Assembly (NCBI GenBank): GCA_017429885.1
Contig: JAFROA010000022.1
Span: 1 to 7,528 of the forward strand
Length of the DNA stretch: 7,528 bases
DNA from: Bacteroidales bacterium
GTDB taxonomy: Bacteria > Bacteroidota > Bacteroidia > Bacteroidales > UBA932
Reading direction: 5' to 3'
The position numbers and the translations under genes are program-made. The notes under the pieces are model-generated. The model was not told the origin of the DNA. It was given only the letters and a program-made list of their open reading frames with translations, and searched no databases. Shown here piece after piece: positions 1 through 7,518 of this stretch. How positions within the stretch are numbered: position 1 is the stretch's first letter; every line of letters begins with the position of its first letter.

Positions 1-3000
1 TGCCGTACTCCCTGTTGCCTACGTTCCCGTTGACTATCACCCTGTTATTGAACAATTGGGTGGACACGGCGACGTCAAAGATGTTGGTGCCGCTGACGCT
101 GGACTGGTAATTCAAGCCAAAGTCCAAAGGGATATCGAGCTTCTGGAGAATATTATTCAGCTGTCCCGCCATGATCTCAGCCAGGTTGCTGTAAAGATTA
201 GCCGTGTTGTTGACGATTCCGGACTGCTCCTCCGGCATGAATCCGCCAGAGATTAGCAGGGCGAGGAATTGCCGTTGCACCTTGTCCTCAGTGTTGAGGG
301 CGCTCTCAACCTTGGATTTTGTGGTGGGGTCAATATCCGGGACGTCTATCGAGAAAGTCAGCTGAGGCTCCCGCAATTTCCCGGAGATTCCTATCCCGCA
401 ATTCACGGTCTTTCTTGTGGACACTGAGGAAGTGTCCGCGATGAGGGTTGCGATAGAGGCTTTAGTGGAATAGATGCCATTGATGTCCAGGTCGCTGTCC
501 ATCACGTCCCCATTGAACCTTATGGAGCTCCCTTGCGACAGGGTGAAGTCTTTCTGGGTTATGTCAAGGGCGTTGAAATGGAACTTTCCGGAATCCAGGG
601 TATATTCACCGTTGATCGTGAACACATCCGCGGAAGGACGCACCACGATGTCGATATTGCCTTGGCCCCTGCCGTTCAGCGCGTTACCTGATGTCCGGTC
701 GATCTCGACATAAGCCTCTGTCCTTTGGTTGGCAGCTATCTTCAGGTGGATGCCGAAATCGCTTTCACTCTTGCTCACTGACACCAGCCTGTTCATCATC
801 ACGTCATAAGGATCCACGTACACCTCTTTCTCCGGCTCTTTGAAAGTCAGCAGGTTGGTGTTGGCGTCGGAGGATGCGTTGTCGATAGGAATGTGAATGG
901 ATCCATTCTTGTCCGTCCTCGCATCCACATCTAGCCTTATCGCGTTGAACGGTCCCTTGATGGAGACGTTTCCGGTGGCGAAGACGTTACCATAGATGGC
1001 CTGACCGGAACCCGCATTCATATTGATGGCCTCCATCCTGTTCATATTAATCCTCGTGTCCATCCTGATGTCTTTCAGGTGGTCGAAAAGGATTCCTCCG
1101 GAGATCGAGCCTGTGCCGTCGAACCTGTCCTTGACAGCTATGCCGTCCAAGTGAAGTCCTCCATTGTCGATCCTGAAAGGCCCGTCCGCAAAATAAGGCA
1201 CATTCGTGAAGGCCACCTTGAGCATGACATTGTTAAACCGGGTGTCCTCTCCAGAGATAGATAAGTTGTCAGTCTTGCCATTTATCCGGACTTTGCCGCT
1301 CACATGGCCTCTTGTCTCACTGAATACAGAAGACAGTAATGGAGCGATATAACCGGCTTCCATATTCTTGAGGTCGGCGGCAAGGTCCAAAGTGTTATCC
1401 TTCATGCCGTAGGCTCCATTGACGCTGAAGGTTTGTGATCCATCCAACTGGTTGAACGCCAAGATGTCCATAATCCCGTCTCCTTCCATCCCGCAGTCAA
1501 GACGCAACATCCCGGCATCGAATCTTCCCACTTTCACTGAATCACATGAAAGCTCCGCTGAGAGTCCGGCGTTGGTCTCCCAAGGGGATGAGAGTGTGCA
1601 TTCTCCTGTGGCCAGGCCAGAGATCCCGAGGTCTTTGCCCAGCAATAAATTCGCTATGGCCATGTCGAACTTGACGAGGCTCACTTCCAGGGTGTCAGGC
1701 TTTGTCTTGGAATAACCTCCGTCCACTTTTATGGACTGTCCGCCACACGCCGCCAGGAGGTTGTCAATGATCACGTCTTTCCCAAGCAGGCTGATATCGG
1801 ACGGGGACACAAGCCATTCCTGGTCGTTTATCCAAATGCTGGAGGGCAAAGTGTGTCCATATATCAAAAGATCCCCCGATGGAGACCTGTCTAGCTCCCC
1901 GGACAAGTATATTTCTCCCTTGTCGGCCAAGTCCCCATTATTGTCGAAAGAGTATCCGAAGCCGGCGTGATTGTCGCTCGCGAAGAACGAAAGATGGTCA
2001 TTCTTGAACAGCATGCCCGCCAAGGCTAGTTCTGATCCAGTCATTGCCCCGTTCAAGCTCCCTCCCTTGTTGTCAAAAGCCAGATCGATGTTGCGGAGAT
2101 AATTCTTACCGAGGGCAATCCTGGAAGATTTGACAGTGGCTTTCACCTCACCTCTGTCAGAGACTGATAGTCTTAATTTGGAGCTGTCGGCTATATAAAG
2201 ACCCGGCTTGACGAATGAGAGCACATTCCTGATGTCGTGGATGTCCAGCCTCACGTCGTATTTGTCGGAAGCCCATGTTCTGACGGTATCTTTGCAAAGC
2301 ATTGGAAGTTCCTTGAGCAGAGTGAGTTCCTTCAAATCTCCCACGATCCCGGAGATGGGTTTAGTGCCTATGTAGGATCCGGTGGCGAAATCGGAGTCAA
2401 GGTTCATACGGTGCCTGCCGTTACCGGAATGGGAGGATACTTTAATGTCTCCCACATCATATTTCCCGAGTGCGTTTTCAAGCCCAAGGTCCATTATGTC
2501 CAGATCACCGATGACGTCTCCACTGTTGATGGTCATGTAGTTGGCGTTGATCCTTCCGGCGACTTTAGAGACACCTCGCTTATCGAGCCCGAGAGCCTGG
2601 AGGTCAGCGTAGCCGACATCAGCGTAGAATTTATACAGGCCGTTGCTTGTCTTGTCAGATAGGGTGAATATTCCCTGGAACAAAAGGTTCAGGTTCGGGT
2701 CGTTGCAGATGAGGCGGCCATCGAAAGCCTTGTCGGAATATGTTCCGGCCGCCATAATGTTCGAATAATCATAGTCCAACGCCCTCAATTTGTCTATGAA
2801 AAGCGAGTCTATCTTGAGGTTTATCCCACCCTTTTCAAGGGAGGCATCCATCACCCCTCGCATGGTTATTTCACCGATCTTGTCAATTCCCGCGATCCTT
2901 CCGATGTCAAGAGCGTTTGTGCCCACGGATCCTGAGAATCGTTTGGCAACACGGGGTTTGATCAGGTCATGGAGCCTTAAGTCAGTGGAAATCTCCCCAT

Positions 3001-4228
3001 TGCTGGCCGATCCGGCTTTACCATTGACTCTCAGATTGTTGAGGGTGCCGTTTACGTTGCCCGAGAAGTCCAATATGTCTCCAGGGGCATATTTCCCTAG
3101 GGACAACTTGGCGGATGGAGCGAAACCATTGACGAAGCTCCCAAGACCCTCAGAAGTGAAGGAAAGGTCCCGGATCTTGAAGTCAAAGACAGTGTTGTCA
3201 ATGGCTGGAAGACAGGTCAGTCTACCCTCCGCGTATCCCTTCACTCCGCTCCGGGATTCGGTGAAATCTATCTTGTCTATCCCAAGGTCGCTCACTGTGC
3301 CGTCAACAACCGCTTTTGGGATGTCGAATTTCACGGACATGTCTTTGAGGGCGGACGCGAAGTAGGAGAGACTCTTGAAATCCAGTTTGCTGGAGCGGAT
3401 ATCTCCGGTGATCCTTACCTCATCTATGAAATTGCTGAAAGAGTTGATCCCGGCATAATTCATCGAGAACTCATTCATCTTTATGTCCGACCAGTCGTCG
3501 GTGAGCTTTAAGTTCTCTATGATAGTACGCCCTCCTCCAACTGTGGTTTTCCCGGAGAGTGACGCTATATGGTAACCGCTTTTCTCCTTAGCCTCAAGTT
3601 CTTCCACCTCACCTCTCAGGTAGCCTTTAGAGAGACTCAAGTCGCTCGCTTTGAGGTTTTTCACGACCACGTCCATGTCGGCCCAGTCGATACCGTATTC
3701 CTTGGCCGGGTGGGAACTCTTGAGATTGACAAGCCTGAAACGGAAGCCCTCCACCTGCACCTTTGAGGCGTCGAAAATGTCCCCCATCTCCTTTTTCTCC
3801 TTCGGTTTTTTGGACGATGGGAAGAAGCGCTTCAGATTATTGCCATCCGGTTCTATCACCAATGTGAATGATCCTTCGCTCACGGAAACTCTTCCAAGGT
3901 GGATCCCCTCATCCTTAAACAGGCCTTTCAGGGAGAATGAGGCCATAACCGATCGGGCGCTGGCCAGGGTGTCAAGAACCTCTCCGTAAGGAGTCATGGG
4001 GGGATTCTCGTCGATTAATCGGAAGTCTTTGAGGATGATGGCGTTGAAAGGCTTGAGATGAATAGATGAGAATTCAATCTTGCCGCCGAGTTTCTCTTCC
4101 AGGGAGGACACGATTCTCTTGGTGATGAATGTCTGTACGCCCGGAATCTGGAAGACTATCCATGCGGCGGCCAATATGACCGCCAGCGTCACGATAATAC
4201 TCCGCGTTATCTTGAGTGCCTTTCTCAC
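1..4228 (-). CDS. tamB: TamB-like translocation/assembly module protein, C-terminus cut off by the window edge
   Basis: I read this minus-strand frame codon by codon and found no stop over 1,409 codons; it continues past position 1. The GTG at 4228-4226 is the chosen start because an in-frame TAG lies two codons upstream. It gives a basic N-terminus (MRKALKITR) followed by one hydrophobic segment at about residues 10-30, a signal anchor typical of TamB. Next come a Lys-rich linker (near residue 140, KKPKEKKE) and a long run of short beta-strand repeats of the pattern G.V.I.G, expected to form a hydrophobic-grooved beta-taco spanning the periplasm. The last 300 or so residues match the TamB/DUF490 C-terminal domain, including strings such as NGEYTLDSGKFHF and DVAVSTQLFNNRVIVNGNVG. 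Family members take part in phospholipid transport or protein assembly at the outer membrane; which applies here cannot be told. The missing tail is probably around a hundred residues. No TamA partner is in the window. Confidence 0.93.
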   Translation of the reverse strand, partial: MRKALKITRSIIVTLAVILAAAWIVFQIPGVQTFITKRIVSSLEEKLGGKIEFSSIHLKPFNAIILKDFRLIDENPPMTPYGEVLDTLASARSVMASFSLKGLFKDEGIHLGRVSVSEGSFTLVIEPDGNNLKRFFPSSKKPKEKKEMGDIFDASKVQVEGFRFRLVNLKSSHPAKEYGIDWADMDVVVKNLKASDLSLSKGYLRGEVEELEAKEKSGYHIASLSGKTTVGGGRTIIENLKLTDDWSDIKMNEFSMNYAGINSFSNFIDEVRITGDIRSSKLDFKSLSYFASALKDMSVKFDIPKAVVDGTVSDLGIDKIDFTESRSGVKGYAEGRLTCLPAIDNTVFDFKIRDLSFTSEGLGSFVNGFAPSAKLSLGKYAPGDILDFSGNVNGTLNNLRVNGKAGSASNGEISTDLRLHDLIKPRVAKRFSGSVGTNALDIGRIAGIDKIGEITMRGVMDASLEKGGINLKIDSLFIDKLRALDYDYSNIMAAGTYSDKAFDGRLICNDPNLNLLFQGIFTLSDKTSNGLYKFYADVGYADLQALGLDKRGVSKVAGRINANYMTINSGDVIGDLDIMDLGLENALGKYDVGDIKVSSHSGNGRHRMNLDSDFATGSYIGTKPISGIVGDLKELTLLKELPMLCKDTVRTWASDKYDVRLDIHDIRNVLSFVKPGLYIADSSKLRLSVSDRGEVKATVKSSRIALGKNYLRNIDLAFDNKGGSLNGAMTGSELALAGMLFKNDHLSFFASDNHAGFGYSFDNNGDLADKGEIYLSGELDRSPSGDLLIYGHTLPSSIWINDQEWLVSPSDISLLGKDVIIDNLLAACGGQSIKVDGGYSKTKPDTLEVSLVKFDMAIANLLLGKDLGISGLATGECTLSSPWETNAGLSAELSCDSVKVGRFDAGMLRLDCGMEGDGIMDILAFNQLDGSQTFSVNGAYGMKDNTLDLAADLKNMEAGYIAPLLSSVFSETRGHVSGKVRINGKTDNLSISGEDTRFNNVMLKVAFTNVPYFADGPFRIDNGGLHLDGIAVKDRFDGTGSISGGILFDHLKDIRMDTRINMNRMEAINMNAGSGQAIYGNVFATGNVSIKGPFNAIRLDVDARTDKNGSIHIPIDNASSDANTNLLTFKEPEKEVYVDPYDVMMNRLVSVSKSESDFGIHLKIAANQRTEAYVEIDRTSGNALNGRGQGNIDIVVRPSADVFTINGEYTLDSGKFHFNALDITQKDFTLSQGSSIRFNGDVMDSDLDINGIYSTKASIATLIADTSSVSTRKTVNCGIGISGKLREPQLTFSIDVPDIDPTTKSKVESALNTEDKVQRQFLALLISGGFMPEEQSGIVNNTANLYSNLAEIMAGQLNNILQKLDIPLDFGLNYQSSVSGTNIFDVAVSTQLFNNRVIVNGNVGNREYG

Positions 4229-4234
4229 AATCTA

Positions 4235-4242
4235 CAAATATA
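4235..4242 (-). promoter_or_regulatory. Probable -7 promoter element for the tamB-like gene (TATATTTG)
   Basis: Read on the minus strand, these bases are TATATTTG, an exact match to the Bacteroidota sigma-ABfr -7 consensus TAnnTTTG. Only six bases (TAGATT) separate it from the GTG start at 4228, so transcription would begin within a few bases of the start codon. A -33 TTTG is not clear: the expected place, about 20 bases further upstream, reads TTAATGAAAC on the minus strand. Confidence 0.55.
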
Positions 4243-4266
4243 CCAAATTACTTCAAAAAGTTTCAT

Positions 4267-4274
4267 TAACTTCG
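4267..4274 (+). promoter_or_regulatory. Possible -7 promoter element for the tsaD operon (TAACTTCG)
   Basis: TAACTTCG differs at one position from the Bacteroidota -7 consensus TAnnTTTG. It lies 26 bases before the tsaD ATG, which would give a leader of roughly 20 bases. No convincing -33 TTTG is seen at the expected spacing. The whole divergent region is only 72 bases, so the promoter for the plus-strand operon must lie here or inside the 5' end of the tamB-like gene. Confidence 0.4.
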
Positions 4275-4300
4275 CGGTCATAAGAAACTCTTTGAATATT

Positions 4301-5323
4301 ATGGCGGATTTTATCCTGGGAATCGAGTCAAGCTGTGACGACACTTCGGCCGCTGTGTTGAGGGATGGTTTCCTGCTCTCGAATGTGATAGCGAGCCAGC
4401 AGGTCCATAAGGATTTCGGTGGCGTTGTCCCCGAGTTGGCCTCCAGGGCTCATGAGAAGAACATAGTGCCTGTCGTCAGCCAAGCGCTTGACAAGGCCGG
4501 GATAAAGGCTTCTGACTTGACCGCCATAGCTTTCACCCGCGGGCCGGGACTTCTTGGCTCCTTGCTTGTGGGCACCTCATTCGCTAAAGCCATGGGCATA
4601 GCCCTGGACATCCCCATAATCATGGTCAACCACCTTCAGGGGCATATCCTGGCCGGATTTGTAGATCAGGAGGGGAAAGAGAACCGTCACCCGAAATTCC
4701 CGTATCTCTGCTTGTTGGTCTCAGGAGGCAATTCGCAGATTGTCAGGGTGGACGGCCCTCTCGAATATACGATTCTCGGCCAGACTATCGATGACGCTGT
4801 GGGAGAGGCCTTTGACAAATGCTCCAAGATGATGGGCCTTGGTTATCCGGGAGGCCCAGTTATCGACAAACTGGCGAAGGAAGGGAATCCGGATCGCTTT
4901 AAGTTCGCCAAGCCTCAGATTCCCGGCCTCGATTATAGTTTCAGTGGTGTCAAGACCTCATTGCTATACTTTGTCCGGGATGAGATAGCCAAGGATCCTG
5001 ACTTCATCGAGAAGAATAAGGAGGATCTTTGCGCCAGTTTCCAGAAGACGCTGATTGACATTCTATTGAGTAAACTCATAAGAGCCGCCAAGCAGACGGG
5101 GATCAAGGAGGTCACGATAGGAGGCGGAGTTTCCGCCAACAGCGGTCTGCGCTCCAGGATTGAGGCTGAAGGGAAAAAGAGGGGATGGAACACTTACCTT
5201 CCCGAGTTCAAATTCACCACCGACAACGCTGCCATGATCGCAGTCGCTGGTTGGTTCCGTTATAAAGCGGGTGAAAGGACTCCACTTGATGTCGCTCCGG
5301 TGTCGAGAATAGCTGATTATTAA
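4301..5323 (+). CDS. tsaD: tRNA N6-adenosine(37) threonylcarbamoyltransferase subunit TsaD
   Basis: TsaD transfers the threonylcarbamoyl group from TC-AMP to A37 of tRNAs that read ANN codons, working in the cytoplasm with TsaB and TsaE. The 340-residue product has the usual family length and all hallmarks: ILGIESSCDDTSAAV at 5-19, GGVVPELASRAH at 40-51, TRGPGL at 79-84, the metal-binding His pair in NHLQGH (H111 and H115), SGGNSQ at 141-146, DDAVGEAFDK at 164-173, GLGYPGGP at 179-186, GGGVSAN, and the C-terminal TDNAAM with metal ligand Asp308. I chose the ATG at 4301 over an in-frame TTG at 4292 because MADFILGIESS matches the compact N-terminus of the family. There is no Shine-Dalgarno, as is normal in Bacteroidota. 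It is the first gene of a plus-strand operon and is divergent from the tamB-like gene. The phosphate-loop-like SGGNSQ departs from the SGGHT(Q) of the E. coli protein; otherwise nothing is unusual. Confidence 0.98.
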   Translation: MADFILGIESSCDDTSAAVLRDGFLLSNVIASQQVHKDFGGVVPELASRAHEKNIVPVVSQALDKAGIKASDLTAIAFTRGPGLLGSLLVGTSFAKAMGIALDIPIIMVNHLQGHILAGFVDQEGKENRHPKFPYLCLLVSGGNSQIVRVDGPLEYTILGQTIDDAVGEAFDKCSKMMGLGYPGGPVIDKLAKEGNPDRFKFAKPQIPGLDYSFSGVKTSLLYFVRDEIAKDPDFIEKNKEDLCASFQKTLIDILLSKLIRAAKQTGIKEVTIGGGVSANSGLRSRIEAEGKKRGWNTYLPEFKFTTDNAAMIAVAGWFRYKAGERTPLDVAPVSRIADY

Positions 5324-5335
5324 TTATTTATAGAT

Positions 5336-7039
5336 ATGATTGAATTTGAGATGACAGGGAGAGTCGGTCGCGACTTGCGACTTGACGATGTGAGGGTAGT
5401 CGCCGCCAGGGAAATGAATCTCAGGGGCAACGCAGTGATAAACGTGATCGATCCCACAAAGTCTTTCCAGCCCACTTTCCCGAACGCCGACGCGACATGC
5501 GTTATCGCCCGCAGGTCGATAGATGCCAGGAATGATGTGATATATCGCTATAAGATAGAGGGTTATAATCATCGTTACGAGTCTTATGTCCCTTATGAGG
5601 TGGCTGAGTACAAGGATGTCTCTGAGGCTGAGCCGGTTATCATAGTAGGTGCGGGTCCCGCGGGTTTGTTCGCCGCCCTGAAACTTCTGACTCTTGGCTT
5701 GAAGCCGGTGATCCTGGAGCGTGGAAAGAATGTCCGTGACCGCAAGTTCGACATGGCCGCCCTTGTCCGGGAGGGAACGCTGGATCCTGATTCGAATTAC
5801 TGCTATGGTGAGGGTGGAGCCGGCGCGTTCTCTGACGGCAAGCTTTATACTCGTTCATCAAAACGCGGGGACATCAAAGAGGTTCTCCAGCAGTTTGTTA
5901 ATTTCGGGGCCAATCCGCAGATATTGATCGACGCCCACCCGCATATTGGCACGGATCGTCTGCCTAAGATAGTAGAGAATATCCGGACCACCATTGAGTC
6001 CAAGGGAGGAGAGTATCATTTCGGCACAAAAGTGACTGGCTTGACCAGCAAGAAGGATGGGACTATCGAGGTCAAGGCTTTGGACAGCGAGCATCCCTCA
6101 AAGACGACCGGTAAGCCAAAAGCCGTAAAATACGTCGCTAAGAAAGTTATTCTCGCCACAGGCCACTCCGCACGTGACATCTATGAGATGCTGGACGCCA
6201 AGAAGTGCGCTCTTGAGGCGAAAGGTTTCGCGATGGGAGTCCGTGTAGAGCATTCTCAAGCTCTGATCAACGAGGCACGCTACCATGGCCAGTGGGAGCC
6301 CGGGATGCCTGCGGCCGAGTATTCGTTCGCGCAGCAAGTTGATGAGAGGGGAGTGTTCTCCTTCTGCATGTGCCCAGGCGGCGTTTTGGTCCCTTCAGCG
6401 ACTGAGCCTGAGACCATCGTGATGAACGGTATGTCCAACTCCGCCCGTAGCGGCAAGTTCGCCAACGCCGGGGTTGTGGTCCAGATCGAGCCGGACGATA
6501 TTCCGGAAGAGTATTCAGAATCCGGTCCTTTCAAAGGACTTGACTTCCAGAAAGCTGTCGAGCGGAAGATGTGGGAATATGCCCACACCCGCTCGGACAA
6601 TCCGATGGCCGCACCTGCGCAGAGGATGATAGATTTCTGCAATGGAGTCGTTTCCTCTGACTTGCCTGAGACTTCCTACAAGCCGGGAGTTGTGCCGGCT
6701 CCTCTGCATGAGTTGCTTCCCGAGTTGATCTCCTCCAGGCTCCAGAAGGCTTTCCCTGAGGTTAACAAGCACTCCATCAGGGGCTTCTTCACTAATGAAG
6801 CCCTTCTGGTTGGTGTTGAGTCCAGGACTTCTTCACCAATCAGGATCGGTCGTAACCCCAGAACATTTGAGTCCGACTCGTTCCCTGGCCTGCTTCCTTG
6901 CGGAGAGGGTGCCGGTTATTCTGGAGGGATTGTCTCTTCGGCCATAGACGGCATAAACTGCGCGGTCGCAGCCGCCCGGTCCCTTACTGAACCTGAAGTC
7001 ATCCCCGACTTGACCGGGGATCCCCAGCCATCAGAATAG
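5336..7039 (+). CDS. FAD-dependent oxidoreductase, COG2509-type (uncharacterised dehydrogenase family)
   Basis: This 567-residue flavoprotein has an N-terminal region of about 98 residues typical of the COG2509 type. A Rossmann dinucleotide-binding motif GAGPAG follows at about 105-110, with the ribose-binding acidic residue in VILERG near 128. Further landmarks are YCYGEGGAGAFSDGKL (about 154-169), the second nucleotide-contact segment ILATGHSARD (about 271-280), the family string FCMCPGG near 342-348, and the closing FAD-binding segment CGEGAGYSGGIVSSAIDG near 521-538. Length and motif order fit full-length members. No signal peptide or membrane segment is seen, so it should be cytoplasmic. 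The substrate and physiological role are not established for the family as far as I know. The gene starts 12 bases after tsaD, with an A/T-rich gap instead of a Shine-Dalgarno, and ends 2 bases before umuD, so it is almost certainly co-transcribed with both. Flavin binding is confident; oxidase, reductase or dehydrogenase activity is not resolved. Confidence 0.95.
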   Translation: MIEFEMTGRVGRDLRLDDVRVVAAREMNLRGNAVINVIDPTKSFQPTFPNADATCVIARRSIDARNDVIYRYKIEGYNHRYESYVPYEVAEYKDVSEAEPVIIVGAGPAGLFAALKLLTLGLKPVILERGKNVRDRKFDMAALVREGTLDPDSNYCYGEGGAGAFSDGKLYTRSSKRGDIKEVLQQFVNFGANPQILIDAHPHIGTDRLPKIVENIRTTIESKGGEYHFGTKVTGLTSKKDGTIEVKALDSEHPSKTTGKPKAVKYVAKKVILATGHSARDIYEMLDAKKCALEAKGFAMGVRVEHSQALINEARYHGQWEPGMPAAEYSFAQQVDERGVFSFCMCPGGVLVPSATEPETIVMNGMSNSARSGKFANAGVVVQIEPDDIPEEYSESGPFKGLDFQKAVERKMWEYAHTRSDNPMAAPAQRMIDFCNGVVSSDLPETSYKPGVVPAPLHELLPELISSRLQKAFPEVNKHSIRGFFTNEALLVGVESRTSSPIRIGRNPRTFESDSFPGLLPCGEGAGYSGGIVSSAIDGINCAVAAARSLTEPEVIPDLTGDPQPSE

Positions 7040-7041
7040 TT

Positions 7042-7518
7042 ATGCCCGACGACAAGCCTTCAGTCCACGCTGGCTTCCCATCGCCGGCTCAGGACTACAT
7101 GAACTCTTTCATTGACCTCAATAAGGAGTTAGTCCATCATCCCGCGGCTACCTTCTACGCCCGGGTTGTGGGAGATTCAATGGTTGACGCCGGGGTTGAG
7201 GAGGGAGATGTGCTTGTCGTGGACAAGTCAATCGAGCCCCGTGAGGGTGACATGGCTGTCTGCTTCGTGGATGGGGAGTTTGCCCTGAAATTCATCTCTT
7301 TCAAAGATCCTGCGGGGGGTGCTTCCGCCGTCGAAGACCATCATCAATCACGGAAGGCCTCGAAACCGGGAGTGTCCTACTCCATCCTTCCACACAATAA
7401 GATGTGGCTGCTTCCGGCAAATAAGAAATACCAGCCAATAGAAGTGACTGAGTCAAATGACTTTACGGTCTGGGGAATAGTTACTTACGTCATAAAGAAA
7501 GTGTGTACGCGCTTGTAG
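7042..7518 (+). CDS. umuD: UmuD-like SOS mutagenesis protein (LexA/UmuD S24 peptidase)
   Basis: UmuD cleaves itself when stimulated by RecA-ssDNA filaments; the shortened UmuD' dimer joins UmuC to form translesion polymerase V. The 158-residue product has AGFPSPAQDYM at 10-20 with an Ala10-Gly11 cleavage site. This corresponds to Cys24-Gly25 of E. coli UmuD. DLNKELVHHPAATF is at 25-38, GDSM carries nucleophile Ser46, and DGEFALKF carries general base Lys83. The Ser-Lys spacing of 37 residues equals that of E. coli UmuD (Ser60, Lys97). The C-terminal LLPANKKYQPI and FTVWGIVTYVIKK are also family-typical. Two oddities: only 10 residues precede the cleavage point, and about 30 extra residues lie between Lys83 and LLPAN. 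The ATG at 7042 is the only credible start, since upstream in-frame codons back to a TGA at 6994 include no ATG, GTG or TTG. There is no N-terminal helix-turn-helix, which excludes LexA. It follows the flavoprotein gene by 2 bases and overlaps umuC. Confidence 0.93.
   Translation: MPDDKPSVHAGFPSPAQDYMNSFIDLNKELVHHPAATFYARVVGDSMVDAGVEEGDVLVVDKSIEPREGDMAVCFVDGEFALKFISFKDPAGGASAVEDHHQSRKASKPGVSYSILPHNKMWLLPANKKYQPIEVTESNDFTVWGIVTYVIKKVCTRL

Noticed and set aside
2237..2662. Plus-strand open frame of 141 codons within the tamB-like region
   Set aside because: It uses exactly the complementary codon register of the tamB-like frame, which is intact and shows family motifs. The product shows no recognisable domain, so it is an antisense shadow.
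2790..3365. Plus-strand open frame of 191 codons within the tamB-like region
   Set aside because: It is long but lies wholly opposite an uninterrupted coding frame. It is rich in Ser, Pro, Leu and Arg, as expected for a non-coding reading, with no motif or promoter of its own.
1..4228. Broken or split tamB, since only scattered small frames appear on the plus strand here
   Set aside because: Reading the minus strand triplet by triplet shows no stop from 4228 to the left edge, and TamB motifs at both ends are in the same frame.
4292..4300. TTG start for TsaD nine bases upstream of the ATG
   Set aside because: It would add Met-Asn-Ile ahead of the compact N-terminus seen in the family. ATG at 4301 is the better start.
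6280..6642. Minus-strand open frame of 120 codons opposite the flavoprotein gene
   Set aside because: It lies entirely within a well-supported gene and has no family resemblance or start signals.
7314..7319. Run of six G in umuD as a frameshift or programmed slippage site
   Set aside because: The frame is open with recognisable UmuD motifs on both sides in the same register, so no frame change is needed. It is kept only as a caveat to the insertion.
7042..7518. LexA repressor instead of UmuD
   Set aside because: There is no N-terminal DNA-binding domain. GFPSPAQDYM and the following helix are UmuD-type, and umuC follows directly.
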